Assembly: GCA_002412555.1 (NCBI GenBank)
Contig: DHVH01000013.1
Span: forward strand, 1 to 30,048
Length of the DNA stretch: 30,048 nt
Direction of reading: 5' to 3'
Source: Marinilabiliaceae bacterium UBA5213
GTDB taxonomy: Bacteria; Bacteroidota; Bacteroidia; Bacteroidales; Marinilabiliaceae
Below are positions 1-7,680 of the stretch, in pieces. The notes under the pieces were generated by a model. It did not search any database and was not told where the DNA came from. It saw only the letters and a program-made list of their open reading frames with translations. Every line of letters begins with the position of its first letter. The first letter of the stretch is position 1. The position numbers and the translations under genes are program-made.

Positions 1-939
1 GATACTTTGTGCGACGAGAAGCATCCCATTGCTCTGGAATCTATGGTCTTTCCCGAACCTGTTATCGGAATTTCGGTGGAGCCAAAGAGCCAGAAAGATA
101 TGGATAAGTTGAGTACCGGACTGACCAAGTTGGCTGAAGAAGATCCAACCTTCCGTGTTCAAACCGATCCGGATAGCGGCCAAACCGTTATTAGTGGTAT
201 GGGTGAACTTCACTTGGAAATCATTGTCGATCGTTTGAGACGTGAGTTTAAGGTTGAATGTAACCAGGGTCGTCCACAGGTTAACTACAAAGAAAGCATT
301 AGTCAAATGGTCGAACACCGTGAAGTTTTCAAAAAGCAGACGGGTGGTCGTGGTAAATTTGCCGACATTTCTGTGAAAGTCGGACCTATTGACGAGGGCA
401 AAGAAGGCCTGCAATTTGTGGATTCTATCAAAGGTGGTAATGTTCCTAAGGAATTTATTCCATCGGTAGAGAAAGGGTTTAAAAATGCTATGGCAAATGG
501 TGTTTTAGCCGGATTTACCTTAGAAAACATGAAGGTTGAGCTGTTAGATGGCTCTTTCCACCCTGTTGACTCGGATCAATTATCTTTTGAAATTTGTGCC
601 CGTCAGGCATTTAAAGCTGCCTGTGCCAAAGCCAAGCCAAAGCTTCTTGAACCCATCATGAAGGTAGAAGTAGTGACACCTGAAGAGTATATGGGAGATA
701 TAATTGGTGACTTTAACAAGCGTAGGGGACAGGTAGAAGGTATGGAATCTAAAGCCGGTGCCCGTGTAGTTAAGGCCCGTGTTCCCCTGGCTGAAATGTT
801 CGGTTATGTGACAGCGTTACGTACCATTTCATCCGGACGCGCTACATCTTCAATGGAATTCTTTCATTTCGAAGAGGTTTCAAAGTCCATTGCTGCTGAG
901 GTAGTTAAAGAAGCCAAAGGTAAAGTCGAATTATTGTAA
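1..939 (+). CDS. fusA: Elongation factor G, 3' part (5' end outside the window)
   Basis: The reading frame is open from base 1, so the gene enters from the left edge. The visible 312 residues are the C-terminal part of a roughly 700-residue translocation GTPase: the end of domain II, then domains III, IV and V. The stretch GMGELHLEIIVDRL marks the end of domain III, and the following KVECNQGRPQVNYKE opens domain IV, which reaches the decoding centre during translocation. The GTPase domain is not visible. The gene runs 22 bp ahead of rpsJ with no terminator between, as expected when the str and S10 operons are joined. No tuf gene lies between them. Whether this is the main EF-G or a second paralogue cannot be tested without the N-terminus, but the ribosomal context favours the main one. 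Confidence 0.97.
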   Translation, partial: DTLCDEKHPIALESMVFPEPVIGISVEPKSQKDMDKLSTGLTKLAEEDPTFRVQTDPDSGQTVISGMGELHLEIIVDRLRREFKVECNQGRPQVNYKESISQMVEHREVFKKQTGGRGKFADISVKVGPIDEGKEGLQFVDSIKGGNVPKEFIPSVEKGFKNAMANGVLAGFTLENMKVELLDGSFHPVDSDQLSFEICARQAFKAACAKAKPKLLEPIMKVEVVTPEEYMGDIIGDFNKRRGQVEGMESKAGARVVKARVPLAEMFGYVTALRTISSGRATSSMEFFHFEEVSKSIAAEVVKEAKGKVELL

Positions 940-961
940 GAACTTGTTCGCATAAATAACT

Positions 962-1267
962 ATGAATCAAAAAATAAGAATTAAACTGAAATCATACGAT
1001 CATAACTTGGTGGACAAGTCGGCCGAGAAGATTGTAAAGACGGTGAAGAGCACAGGGGCTGTAGTAAGCGGTCCCATTCCGTTGCCAACTCATAAAAGAG
1101 TTTTCACTGTATTGCGTGCTACCTTCGTTAATAAGAAATCAAGAGAGCAGTTTCAATTATCCTCATACAAGCGGTTAATTGATATTTACAGCTCAACTGC
1201 CAAGACTATTGACGCTCTGATGAAACTTGAACTTCCCAGCGGTGTGGAAGTCGAAATTAAGGTTTGA
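962..1267 (+). CDS. rpsJ: 30S ribosomal protein S10 (uS10/NusE)
   Basis: This 101-residue protein has the usual S10 length. It opens with IRIKLKSYDHNLVD and carries the loop SGPIPLPTHKRVFTVLR, both diagnostic of the family. S10 sits in the head of the 30S subunit. In bacteria it also binds NusB during rRNA transcription antitermination. It normally heads the S10 operon, but here only 22 bp separate it from fusA. No terminator and no room for a long L4-responsive leader are visible, so it is probably cotranscribed with the str genes. The ATG has no Shine-Dalgarno sequence and is preceded by an A-rich stretch. Confidence 0.98.
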   Translation: MNQKIRIKLKSYDHNLVDKSAEKIVKTVKSTGAVVSGPIPLPTHKRVFTVLRATFVNKKSREQFQLSSYKRLIDIYSSTAKTIDALMKLELPSGVEVEIKV

Positions 1268-1290
1268 TAATTAATTAAAATCACAAAGCA

Positions 1291-1908
1291 ATGCCAGGAT
1301 TAATTGGAAAAAAAATCGGAATGACTTCCGTTTTCAGTGCCGAGGGTAAAAATGTACCATGCACTGTTATCGAAGCTGGTCCTTGCGTCGTGACCCAGGT
1401 GAAAAATGTTGAAACAGATGGTTATGAAGCTGTTCAGCTGGCGTTCGACGAAAAACGTGAGAAGAGTACCACCAACCCTCAAAAGGGGCATTTTCAAAAA
1501 GCAGGTACCACTCCAAAGGCCAAACTGGTTGAATTCAAAGATTTTGAGAATGAGTTCAAATTAGGTGACCTAGTCACTGTAGACATCTTATCCGAAGACT
1601 CTTTTGTGGATGTAACCGGCCTTTCAAAGGGTAAGGGCTTCCAAGGGGTTGTAAAGCGTCACGGATTTGCAGGTGTTGGCGGACAAACACATGGTCAGCA
1701 TAACCGCTTACGTGCTCCCGGTTCATTAGGTGCCTCTTCATTCCCATCAAGGGTTTTTAAAGGCATGAGAATGGCTGGACGTATGGGCGGCGATCGCGTT
1801 AAAGTTGAGAACTTGAGAGTGTTAAAAGTGATTCCGGAAAGTAACCTTGTTTTAATTAAAGGATCGGTACCGGGCGCAAATGGTTCATACCTAATTATTG
1901 AAATGTAA
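1291..1908 (+). CDS. rplC: 50S ribosomal protein L3 (uL3)
   Basis: The 205-residue protein starts MPGLIGKKIGMTSVF, the standard L3 N-terminus. It carries the extended loop around residues 118-165 (GFQGVVKRHGF, then RVFKGMRMAGRMGGDRV) that reaches toward the peptidyl-transferase centre. L3 is an early assembly protein of the 50S subunit. In E. coli the loop contains a glutamine methylated by PrmB within GQNQTPG. Here the aligned residues read GASSFPS, so that modification site appears absent. The stop codon shares one base with the rplD start (TAATG), implying translational coupling. Confidence 0.98.
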   Translation: MPGLIGKKIGMTSVFSAEGKNVPCTVIEAGPCVVTQVKNVETDGYEAVQLAFDEKREKSTTNPQKGHFQKAGTTPKAKLVEFKDFENEFKLGDLVTVDILSEDSFVDVTGLSKGKGFQGVVKRHGFAGVGGQTHGQHNRLRAPGSLGASSFPSRVFKGMRMAGRMGGDRVKVENLRVLKVIPESNLVLIKGSVPGANGSYLIIEM

Positions 1909-2537
1909 TGGAACTGAACATAGTAAATATAAAAGGAGAAGATACCGGACGCAAAATTGAGTTGTCAGATTCTATTTTTGCGGTTGAGCCCAACGATCAC
2001 GCCATTTACTTAGATGTAAAGCAGTATTTGGCTAACAATCGTCAAGGGACACACAAAGCCAAGGAGCGGAGTGAGATCGCCGGTAGCACACGTAAAATTA
2101 AGAAGCAGAAGGGAACTGGTACCGCTCGTGCAGGTAGCATTAAGAGCCCGATATTTCGTGGTGGAGGTCGTGTATTCGGTCCTCGTCCGAAAGATTATAC
2201 CTTCAAGCTGAATAAAAAGGTTAAACAACTGGCTCGTTTGTCAGCTTTGGCTTACAAGGCTAAAAACAACGAGATTAAAGTTGTGGAAGATTTTTCATTC
2301 GATGCACCAAAAACGAAAGCTTTTGAGGCCATCAGGAAAAGTCTGCAGGTAGACGACAAAAGATCTTTGTTGGTTTTGAAAGACGTAGATCGCAATGTTT
2401 ATCTGTCAGCCAGAAATATTCCAAGAACTGAGGTTTCTGTGGCTTCCGGACTTAATACTTACAGTATTATGAAGGCGCAGTATTTGCTGCTTACTGAAAG
2501 CTCAATTGAGCAAATCGGAAAACTTTATAACGAATAA
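1908..2537 (+). CDS. rplD: 50S ribosomal protein L4 (uL4)
   Basis: This 209-residue L4 has the conserved extended loop with GTGTARAGSIKSPIFRGGG (about residues 64-82), which lines the nascent-chain exit tunnel. It also has the following FGPRPKDYTFKLNKKVK segment. In proteobacteria L4 also represses its own operon through an S10 leader. No such leader is visible here. The start overlaps the rplC stop by one base. The stop codon overlaps the strong Shine-Dalgarno sequence of rplW. Confidence 0.98.
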   Translation: MELNIVNIKGEDTGRKIELSDSIFAVEPNDHAIYLDVKQYLANNRQGTHKAKERSEIAGSTRKIKKQKGTGTARAGSIKSPIFRGGGRVFGPRPKDYTFKLNKKVKQLARLSALAYKAKNNEIKVVEDFSFDAPKTKAFEAIRKSLQVDDKRSLLVLKDVDRNVYLSARNIPRTEVSVASGLNTYSIMKAQYLLLTESSIEQIGKLYNE

Positions 2538-2543
2538 GGAGGT
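2536..2543 (+). promoter_or_regulatory. Full Shine-Dalgarno sequence of rplW
   Basis: AAGGAGGT lies five bases before the rplW ATG and overlaps the rplD stop codon. It is complementary to the usual 16S rRNA 3' end. Most other genes in this cluster have no such motif. The only other full copy is at rplF (8078-8085), where the twelve bases AAGGAGGTAAGT are identical. Confidence 0.8.
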
Positions 2544-2548
2544 AAGTC

Positions 2549-2839
2549 ATGGACGTAATATTAAGACCAATAGTCACTGAAAAGATGACCCATCAGGGTG
2601 AAACCCTGAATGCATATGGCTTTATTGTGAAGAAGGATGTAAACAAACTTCAGATTAAGAAAGCCATCGAAGCGATGTACAATGTTGCCGTAGTAGAAGT
2701 TAATACCATGCGTTATGCTGGTAAAACCAAGACCCGTTATACCAAAGCTGGTGTCATAAGTGGTCGTTCTACAGCTTACAAAAAAGCTATTGTAACATTG
2801 GTAGATGGAGATAAAATTGATTTTTATAGCAATATCTAA
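2549..2839 (+). CDS. rplW: 50S ribosomal protein L23 (uL23)
   Basis: The 96-residue protein begins DVILRPIVTEKMT, the family signature. It continues with the KLQIKKAIEAMYNVAVVEVNTM region. L23 sits at the exit of the nascent-peptide tunnel, where trigger factor and signal recognition particle dock. The gene lies 11 bp after rplD and 5 bp before rplB. Its ATG is preceded by a perfect Shine-Dalgarno sequence, which is unusual in this cluster and may give it a distinct translation rate. Confidence 0.98.
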   Translation: MDVILRPIVTEKMTHQGETLNAYGFIVKKDVNKLQIKKAIEAMYNVAVVEVNTMRYAGKTKTRYTKAGVISGRSTAYKKAIVTLVDGDKIDFYSNI

Positions 2840-2844
2840 GTAAA

Positions 2845-3669
2845 ATGGCAGTAAGAAAGCTAAAGCCCACAACACCGGGGCAGAGACACAAAATTATTGG
2901 TGCATTTGATTCGATTACCTCAAGTGTACCAGAGAAATCCTTGCTGAAGCCTTTGAAAAAATCCGGAGGTCGTAACAACACCGGAAAAATGACCATGCGT
3001 TATTTGGGAGGCGGACACAAAAGGAAATATCGGGTAGTCGATTTCAAGCGAAATAAAGACGGTGTTCCAGCAAATGTTGAATCCATACAGTACGACCCTA
3101 ACAGGAGTTCCAGGATCGCTTTGTTGGTTTATGCAGATGGAGAAAAACGCTACATCCTTGCACCTAACGGTTTGCAGGTAGGCATGGAATTATCCTCTGG
3201 AACCGGAAGTGCGCCTGAAATTGGCAATGCGCTTCCCCTGGGAGAAATTCCATTGGGTACCATCGTTCATAACATTGAACTGCAACCCGGCAAAGGAGGA
3301 GCTATGGCTCGTAGTGCCGGCACATTTGCCCAATTGGCTGCTCGTGAAGGAAAGTACGTAGTGATACGTCTTCCATCCGGTGAATCCAGAATGATTCTGA
3401 CCACTTGTCGCGCCACCATCGGTGCTGTCGGTAATTCCGACCATGCACTGGAACGGTCTGGTAAGGCAGGTAGAAGCAGATGGCTTGGTCGTCGTCCTAG
3501 AGTACGTGGTGTGGTAATGAACCCAGTTGATCACCCGATGGGTGGTGGCGAGGGTCGTTCTTCAGGAGGTCATCCACGCTCAAGAAAAGGATTGTTGGCC
3601 AAAGGTTTCAAAACCCGTTCGCCTAAAAAAGCTTCTAGCAAGTACATTCTTGAAAAGAAAAAAAAGTAA
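2845..3669 (+). CDS. rplB: 50S ribosomal protein L2 (uL2)
   Basis: This 274-residue protein matches the usual L2 length. Conserved blocks include GRNNTGKMTMRYLGGGHKR near residue 50 and VRGVVMNPVDHPMGGGEG near residue 221. The histidine at residue 230 in PVDHPMGG corresponds to E. coli His229, which is implicated in peptidyl-transferase activity. L2 binds 23S rRNA and is needed for subunit joining. The C-terminus is lysine-rich. The gene starts 5 bp after rplW without a Shine-Dalgarno sequence. Confidence 0.98.
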   Translation: MAVRKLKPTTPGQRHKIIGAFDSITSSVPEKSLLKPLKKSGGRNNTGKMTMRYLGGGHKRKYRVVDFKRNKDGVPANVESIQYDPNRSSRIALLVYADGEKRYILAPNGLQVGMELSSGTGSAPEIGNALPLGEIPLGTIVHNIELQPGKGGAMARSAGTFAQLAAREGKYVVIRLPSGESRMILTTCRATIGAVGNSDHALERSGKAGRSRWLGRRPRVRGVVMNPVDHPMGGGEGRSSGGHPRSRKGLLAKGFKTRSPKKASSKYILEKKKK

Positions 3670-3689
3670 CCGGTTAATTATTTGACATT

Positions 3690-3959
3690 ATGAGCAGATC
3701 ATTAAAAAAAGGGCCTTATATCAACTACAAGCTGGAAAGAAAAGTGTTCGCTATGAACGATTCCGGTAAGAAGACAGTGATTAAGACTTGGGCTAGGGCA
3801 TCTATGATTTCCCCCGATTTTGTGGGGCATACCATAGCTGTACACAACGGAAACAAATTCATTCCGGTTTATGTCACCGAGAACATGGTGGGTCATAAAT
3901 TAGGTGAATTTGCACCGACGCGAACCTATCGCGGTCACTCAGGCAATAAGAAACGTTAA
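3690..3959 (+). CDS. rpsS: 30S ribosomal protein S19 (uS19)
   Basis: The 89-residue protein begins MSRSLKKGPYI and contains GHTIAVHNGNKFIPVYVTENMVGHKLGEF, split by no insertion, which is the standard S19 core. S19 sits in the 30S head near S13 and contacts the A-site region. It follows rplB by 20 bp and precedes rplV by 35 bp. The start context is TTTGACATT, without a Shine-Dalgarno sequence. Confidence 0.98.
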   Translation: MSRSLKKGPYINYKLERKVFAMNDSGKKTVIKTWARASMISPDFVGHTIAVHNGNKFIPVYVTENMVGHKLGEFAPTRTYRGHSGNKKR

Positions 3960-3994
3960 GGCCTGATAGTGTTAATACCTTTAATGCAAAAAAC

Positions 3995-4411
3995 ATGGGT
4001 GCAAGAAAAAGAATAAAAGCAGAACAAATAAAAGAAGCCAGAAAGAGCCAGGCTTATGCCAAGCTGCGTAATGTGCCCACCTCGCCCCGTAAAATGCGGC
4101 TGGTGGTGGACCTTATTCGCGGCAAAGAGATCAATCTGGCCCTCGATATCCTCAAATTTTCTACAAAAGAAGCGTCAAGAAGTGTAGAAAAGCTCTTATT
4201 GTCCGCAGTTGCCAACTGGAAGGAGAAGAACGAAGGTCAGCGTTTAGAAGATGCGAACCTTTTTGTGAAAGAAGCTTATGTGGATGGAGGCAGAGTTTTG
4301 AAAAGACTCAGACCTGCACCGCAGGGACGGGCACACAGAATTCGCAAGAGATCCAATCACGTGACCATTCTCGTGGATAGCAAAGTATCAATCGAAAACC
4401 AGGAAAACTAA
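3995..4411 (+). CDS. rplV: 50S ribosomal protein L22 (uL22), long form
   Basis: At 138 residues this is longer than the roughly 110-residue E. coli L22. It has an N-terminal basic extension (MGARKRIKAEQIKEARK) before the core YAKLRNVPTSPRKMRLVVDLI. The C-terminal part has PQGRAHRIRKRSNHVTI, which contains the beta hairpin that narrows the exit tunnel and the usual macrolide-resistance region. The longer form is, to my knowledge, common in Bacteroidota. It lies 7 bp before rpsC. Confidence 0.97.
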   Translation: MGARKRIKAEQIKEARKSQAYAKLRNVPTSPRKMRLVVDLIRGKEINLALDILKFSTKEASRSVEKLLLSAVANWKEKNEGQRLEDANLFVKEAYVDGGRVLKRLRPAPQGRAHRIRKRSNHVTILVDSKVSIENQEN

Positions 4412-4418
4412 TAGGCAG

Positions 4419-5147
4419 ATGGGACAAAAAGTAAATCCAATAAGCAACAGATTGGGGATCATCCGCGGATGGGATTCCAATTGGTTTGGCGGAAAGAATT
4501 ACGGCGACAAACTGCTGGAAGATTCCAAGATCCGCAAGTATTTGAATGCGCGTTTGGCAAAGGCCAGTATCTCGCGCATCATTATTGAACGCACACTTAA
4601 GTTAATTACCATAACAGTTTATACTGCCCGTCCCGGTATTATTATCGGCAAAGGTGGTCAGGAGGTTGATAAGCTGAAGGAAGAGCTTAAGAAGATTACT
4701 GACAAGGAAGTTCAAATCAATATCTTTGAGGTGAAACGTCCTGAATTAGATGCCATGATCGTAGGCAATAATATTGCACGTCAGCTGGAAGGTCGTATTG
4801 CCTACCGCCGTGCCATAAAAATGGCTATCGCTTCTACCATGCGTATGGGCGCAGAAGGTATCAAAGTTCAGATTTCCGGTCGTTTGAATGGTGCTGAAAT
4901 GGCCCGTTCAGAAATGTACAAGGAAGGACGTACACCACTTCACACATTCCGTGCAGATATTGATTACTCTCAAAGTGAGGCTTTAACCAAGACAGGTTTA
5001 ATTGGTATCAAAGTTTGGATTTGCAAAGGTGAGATTTACGGCAAGCCGGATCTTTCCCCCAACTTTAGTGCCAAGGAAACCGGAGCCGGCAACAGAAAAG
5101 GTGGCCAGCAACAAGGTGGTGGAGGTTTCAAAAAGAGAAGAAAGTAA
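4419..5147 (+). CDS. rpsC: 30S ribosomal protein S3 (uS3)
   Basis: The 242-residue protein starts MGQKVNPISNRLGIIRGWDS. Its KH domain carries the GxxG loop in ARPGIIIGKGGQEVDKL (about residues 70-86). The C-terminal domain has the IAYRRAIKMAIASTMRMG block. S3 forms the mRNA entry tunnel with S4 and S5. The C-terminal tail is rich in Gly, Gln and Lys (GGQQQGGGGFKKRRK). The gene starts 7 bp after rplV. Confidence 0.98.
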   Translation: MGQKVNPISNRLGIIRGWDSNWFGGKNYGDKLLEDSKIRKYLNARLAKASISRIIIERTLKLITITVYTARPGIIIGKGGQEVDKLKEELKKITDKEVQINIFEVKRPELDAMIVGNNIARQLEGRIAYRRAIKMAIASTMRMGAEGIKVQISGRLNGAEMARSEMYKEGRTPLHTFRADIDYSQSEALTKTGLIGIKVWICKGEIYGKPDLSPNFSAKETGAGNRKGGQQQGGGGFKKRRK

Positions 5148-5179
5148 TCATCTGTTAACCTTTAATAGAATCAGGAAAG

Positions 5180-5611
5180 ATGTTACAACCAAAAAAAGTA
5201 AAATTCAGACGGCAGCAAAAGGGACGGATGAAGGGGAATGCACAGCGAGGTCATGAACTGGCCTTCGGTTCCTTCGGCATCAAATCCTTGCAGACCAAGT
5301 GGATCACAGGCCGTCAAATAGAAGCGGCAAGGGTTGCCGTTACCCGTTATATGCAACGTCAAGGACAGATATGGATTCGTATCTTCCCCGATAAACCAAT
5401 TACCAAAAAGCCTGCCGAAGTACGGATGGGTAAAGGTAAAGGTAGCCCTGAAGGGTTCGTTGCGCCAGTTACGCCCGGACGCATACTTATTGAGTGTGAT
5501 GGTGTATCTTTTGAGATCGCTAAAGAGGCCTTGCGCCTGGCAGCTCAAAAATTACCCGTAACCACTAAGTTTGTTGTGAGAAGGGATTTTGTTGAATCTA
5601 CAAATGCGTAA
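5180..5611 (+). CDS. rplP: 50S ribosomal protein L16 (uL16)
   Basis: The 143-residue protein begins MLQPKKVKFRRQQKGRMKG and carries RIFPDKPITKKPAEVRMGKG (about residues 71-90), the L16 signature near the A- and P-site tRNA elbow. It is needed for a functional A site. The gene follows rpsC by 32 bp and precedes rpmC by 3 bp. A partial purine run (CAGGAAAG) lies close to the ATG but is too near to be a good ribosome binding site. Confidence 0.98.
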   Translation: MLQPKKVKFRRQQKGRMKGNAQRGHELAFGSFGIKSLQTKWITGRQIEAARVAVTRYMQRQGQIWIRIFPDKPITKKPAEVRMGKGKGSPEGFVAPVTPGRILIECDGVSFEIAKEALRLAAQKLPVTTKFVVRRDFVESTNA

Positions 5612-5614
5612 GCG

Positions 5615-5815
5615 ATGAAAACTTCCGAAATAAGAGAGATGACCATTAATGAGATTGAGGAGCGTTTAGATGCTGAAAAGCAAGATCTGGTTCGCACCAA
5701 TCTCAACCACCACATTTCTCCATTGGAGAACCCAATGAAGATCAGAGAAATACGTAGGAACATTGCACGTATGCTGACCATTCTGCGTCAGAAGCAACTT
5801 AATGATAAAAATTAA
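5615..5815 (+). CDS. rpmC: 50S ribosomal protein L29 (uL29)
   Basis: This 66-residue protein is a typical all-helical L29, with REMTINEIEERLDAEKQDL at the N-terminus and the KIREIRRNIARMLTILRQK motif at residues 42-60. L29 sits beside L23 at the exit tunnel. It starts 3 bp after rplP and ends 4 bp before the chosen rpsQ start. Confidence 0.97.
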   Translation: MKTSEIREMTINEIEERLDAEKQDLVRTNLNHHISPLENPMKIREIRRNIARMLTILRQKQLNDKN

Positions 5816-5819
5816 GCAG

Positions 5820-6077
5820 ATGGAAACAAGAAATTTGAGAAAAGAACGTGTAGGCGTTGTGGTGAGCGAAAAAATGGATAAAACCGTTGTCGTGAGTGTT
5901 GTGGTTCGTGAAAAACACCCCATTTATGGGAAGTTTATGAAAAAGACCAAAAAGTTTTATGCCCACGACGAGCAAAACAACAGCCATGAGGGAGATACCG
6001 TAAAAATTATGGAATCACGCCCTCTTAGCAAGATGAAACGTTGGAGATTAGTTGAAATCTTAGAAAGAGCTAAGTAA
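5820..6077 (+). CDS. rpsQ: 30S ribosomal protein S17 (uS17)
   Basis: From this ATG the protein has 85 residues and starts METRNLRKERVGVVVSEKMDKT, aligning with the S17 family start. An in-frame ATG at 5802 would add six residues and overlap rpmC, so it is less likely. The core GKFMKKTKKFYAHDE and EGDTVKIMESRPLSKMKRWRL are characteristic. S17 is a primary 16S rRNA binder in the 30S body. Only one base separates its stop from the rplN start. Confidence 0.97.
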   Translation: METRNLRKERVGVVVSEKMDKTVVVSVVVREKHPIYGKFMKKTKKFYAHDEQNNSHEGDTVKIMESRPLSKMKRWRLVEILERAK

Positions 6078-6078
6078 C

Positions 6079-6444
6079 ATGATACAGCAAGAATCCAGAC
6101 TAAATGTTGCCGATAACAGTGGAGCCAAAGAAGTACTTTGTATTCGCGTACTAGGCGGTACCGGACGCAGATATGCTTCCGTTGGTGACCGCATAGTGGT
6201 AACAATAAAGAGCGCTGTTCCATCTTCAGATATGAAGAAAGGAACAGTAAGTAAAGCCGTTGTGGTGCGCACAAAAAAGGAAATTCGCAGAGGAGATGGT
6301 TCATACATCCGCTTCGATGACAATGCTTGTGTGCTACTGAACAACGTAGGTGAAATGCGTGGAACCCGTATTTTCGGACCCATTCCCCGTGAAATGCGTG
6401 AAGGATATATGAAAATTGTATCTTTGGCGCCTGAAGTGCTTTAA
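6079..6444 (+). CDS. rplN: 50S ribosomal protein L14 (uL14)
   Basis: The 121-residue protein begins MIQQESRLNVADNSGAKEV, the canonical L14 start. It ends with GTRIFGPIPREMREGYMKI near residue 98, also family-diagnostic. L14 forms an intersubunit bridge and is the docking site for the silencing factor RsfS. The gene starts one base after rpsQ. Confidence 0.98.
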   Translation: MIQQESRLNVADNSGAKEVLCIRVLGGTGRRYASVGDRIVVTIKSAVPSSDMKKGTVSKAVVVRTKKEIRRGDGSYIRFDDNACVLLNNVGEMRGTRIFGPIPREMREGYMKIVSLAPEVL

Positions 6445-6465
6445 TCTATAATGATTCAATCAGCA

Positions 6466-6786
6466 ATGGGAAAATTACATATTAAAAAGGGCGATATAGT
6501 GATTGTGAATGCAGGAACAAGCAAAGGCCAGGAAGGCAAAGTGCTTGAAGTGTTTCCTGAAAAGCAACGCGCTATCGTGGAAGGTGTTAATCTGGTGAGT
6601 AAACACACCAAACCAAACGCCGAGAATCCACAAGGTGGTATTCTTAAGAAAGAAGCCGGCATCCATATCTCGAATCTGAACCTGAAAGATCCTTCCACTG
6701 GAAAGGCTTCTCGTATTGGTCGCAGAGCGGGTGATAATGGAAAATTGGTTCGTTATTCTAAAAAGTCAGGAGAGGAGATCAAGTAA
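6466..6786 (+). CDS. rplX: 50S ribosomal protein L24 (uL24)
   Basis: The KOW-type N-terminus is MGKLHIKKGDIVIVNAGTSK, followed by GQEGKVLEVFPEKQRAIVEG. From this ATG the protein is 106 residues, close to the family length. An in-frame ATG at 6451 would add MIQSA and lies in a more A/T-rich context, so the longer 111-residue form cannot be excluded. L24 initiates 50S assembly by binding the 5' part of 23S rRNA. The stop overlaps the rplE start by one base. Confidence 0.95.
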   Translation: MGKLHIKKGDIVIVNAGTSKGQEGKVLEVFPEKQRAIVEGVNLVSKHTKPNAENPQGGILKKEAGIHISNLNLKDPSTGKASRIGRRAGDNGKLVRYSKKSGEEIK

Positions 6787-7343
6787 TGAGCTATACACCA
6801 AGTTTAAAAAGCAAGTATAATGACGAGATTGTAGCTAATCTTAAAAAGGAGTTTAGTTACAAGAGTGTCATGCAGGTGCCACGCTTAGAAAAGATTGTTA
6901 TCAACCAGGGTGTTGGTGCAGCAGTGGCCGATAAAAAATTGATCGAAACTTCCGTAAAGGAGCTTTCCGGAATCACCGGACAACAAGCGGTCGCTTGTTA
7001 TTCCAAAAAGGATATTTCTAACTTTAAGTTAAGGAAGAAAATGCCTATTGGTGTGAAGGTTACCCTACGTCAGGATAAGATGTATGAGTTTCTGGAAAGG
7101 CTTGTACGAGTGGCTTTGCCACGTATTCGTGACTTCAAAGGTATTGAAAGCAAATTGGACGGTCGTGGCAATTACACCTTAGGTGTAACTGAGCAAATCA
7201 TTTTTCCTGAGATAAATATCGATAATGTTAGCAAGATTATGGGTATGAATATTACCTTTGTGACCTCAGGAAATACTGATGAAGAGGCTTTTGCCTTGCT
7301 TCGTGAGTTTGGACTACCGTTTAAAAACCTAAAAAAGAACTAG
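6786..7343 (+). CDS. rplE: 50S ribosomal protein L5 (uL5)
   Basis: This 185-residue protein contains VMQVPRLEKIVINQGVG (about residues 29-45), the KMPIGVKVTLRQDKMYEFL block and the C-terminal GMNITFVTSGNTDEEAFALL. It binds 5S rRNA in the central protuberance. The start overlaps the rplX stop (TAATG). A GGAGAGGAG run inside the rplX end could act as a ribosome binding site, but it also encodes the rplX C-terminus. Confidence 0.98.
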   Translation: MSYTPSLKSKYNDEIVANLKKEFSYKSVMQVPRLEKIVINQGVGAAVADKKLIETSVKELSGITGQQAVACYSKKDISNFKLRKKMPIGVKVTLRQDKMYEFLERLVRVALPRIRDFKGIESKLDGRGNYTLGVTEQIIFPEINIDNVSKIMGMNITFVTSGNTDEEAFALLREFGLPFKNLKKN

Positions 7344-7347
7344 TTAT

Positions 7348-7617
7348 ATGGCAAAAGAATCAATGAAAGCCCGTGAGGTAAAGCGGGCCAGGCTTGTTGC
7401 CAAATATGCTGAAAAACGTGCTCAGCTTAAAGCTGATGGTGATTACGAGGGTTTACAAAAGCTTCCAAAAAATGCTTCACCTGTGCGTATGCACAACCGT
7501 TGCAAACTAACAGGAAGGCCCAAAGGTTACATGCGTCAGTTTGGCATAAGTCGTATTTCATTTAGAGAAATGGCTGCAGCAGGTTTAATACCAGGAGTTA
7601 GAAAAGCCAGTTGGTAA
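7348..7617 (+). CDS. rpsN: 30S ribosomal protein S14 (uS14), zinc-free form
   Basis: The 89-residue protein is the long S14 type: MAKESMKAREVKRARLVAKY, then SPVRMHNRCKLTGRPKGYMR and the end RKASW. Only one cysteine (in NRCKLTGR) is present. The CxxC pairs of the zinc-binding short form are absent, so it should not need zinc. S14 is one of the last proteins added to the 30S head. It starts 4 bp after rplE and is followed by a 63-bp gap with a hairpin before rpsH. Confidence 0.97.
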   Translation: MAKESMKAREVKRARLVAKYAEKRAQLKADGDYEGLQKLPKNASPVRMHNRCKLTGRPKGYMRQFGISRISFREMAAAGLIPGVRKASW

Positions 7618-7633
7618 TCGCCAACCGGGAGTA

Positions 7634-7670
7634 TTTAAATATTGTTCCGACTTGTCGGAATCAATTTAAA
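7634..7670 (+). promoter_or_regulatory. Two-part stem-loop in the rpsH leader
   Basis: The inner stem TTCCGAC/GTCGGAA (7645-7651 with 7654-7660) is perfect. It is flanked by an outer stem TTTAAAT/ATTTAAA (7634-7640 with 7664-7670), with a small ATTG/TCA internal loop. The hairpin ends 10 bases before the rpsH ATG, inside an otherwise tightly packed operon. It could be an autoregulatory S8 site, a processing site or a translation brake. No T-run follows, so a terminator is unlikely. Confidence 0.5.
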
Positions 7671-7680
7671 CTATAGTAAT

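Noticed and set aside
7..9. TTG as a start for the first gene
   Set aside because: The EF-G frame is open through base 1, and the product lacks the GTPase domain from this point, so the gene is cut by the window edge.
940..961. L4-type regulatory leader before rpsJ
   Set aside because: Only 22 bp separate fusA and rpsJ, and they hold just a four-base dyad (GAAC/GTTC). There is no room for the known leader.
5802..5819. Upstream ATG for S17
   Set aside because: It would overlap rpmC and adds residues that do not align with the family. The ATG at 5820 gives the standard start.
7642..7680. Upstream ATG for S8
   Set aside because: The 13 added residues fall within the leader hairpin and do not match S8. 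MTDPISDFLTRIRNA at 7681 is the family start.
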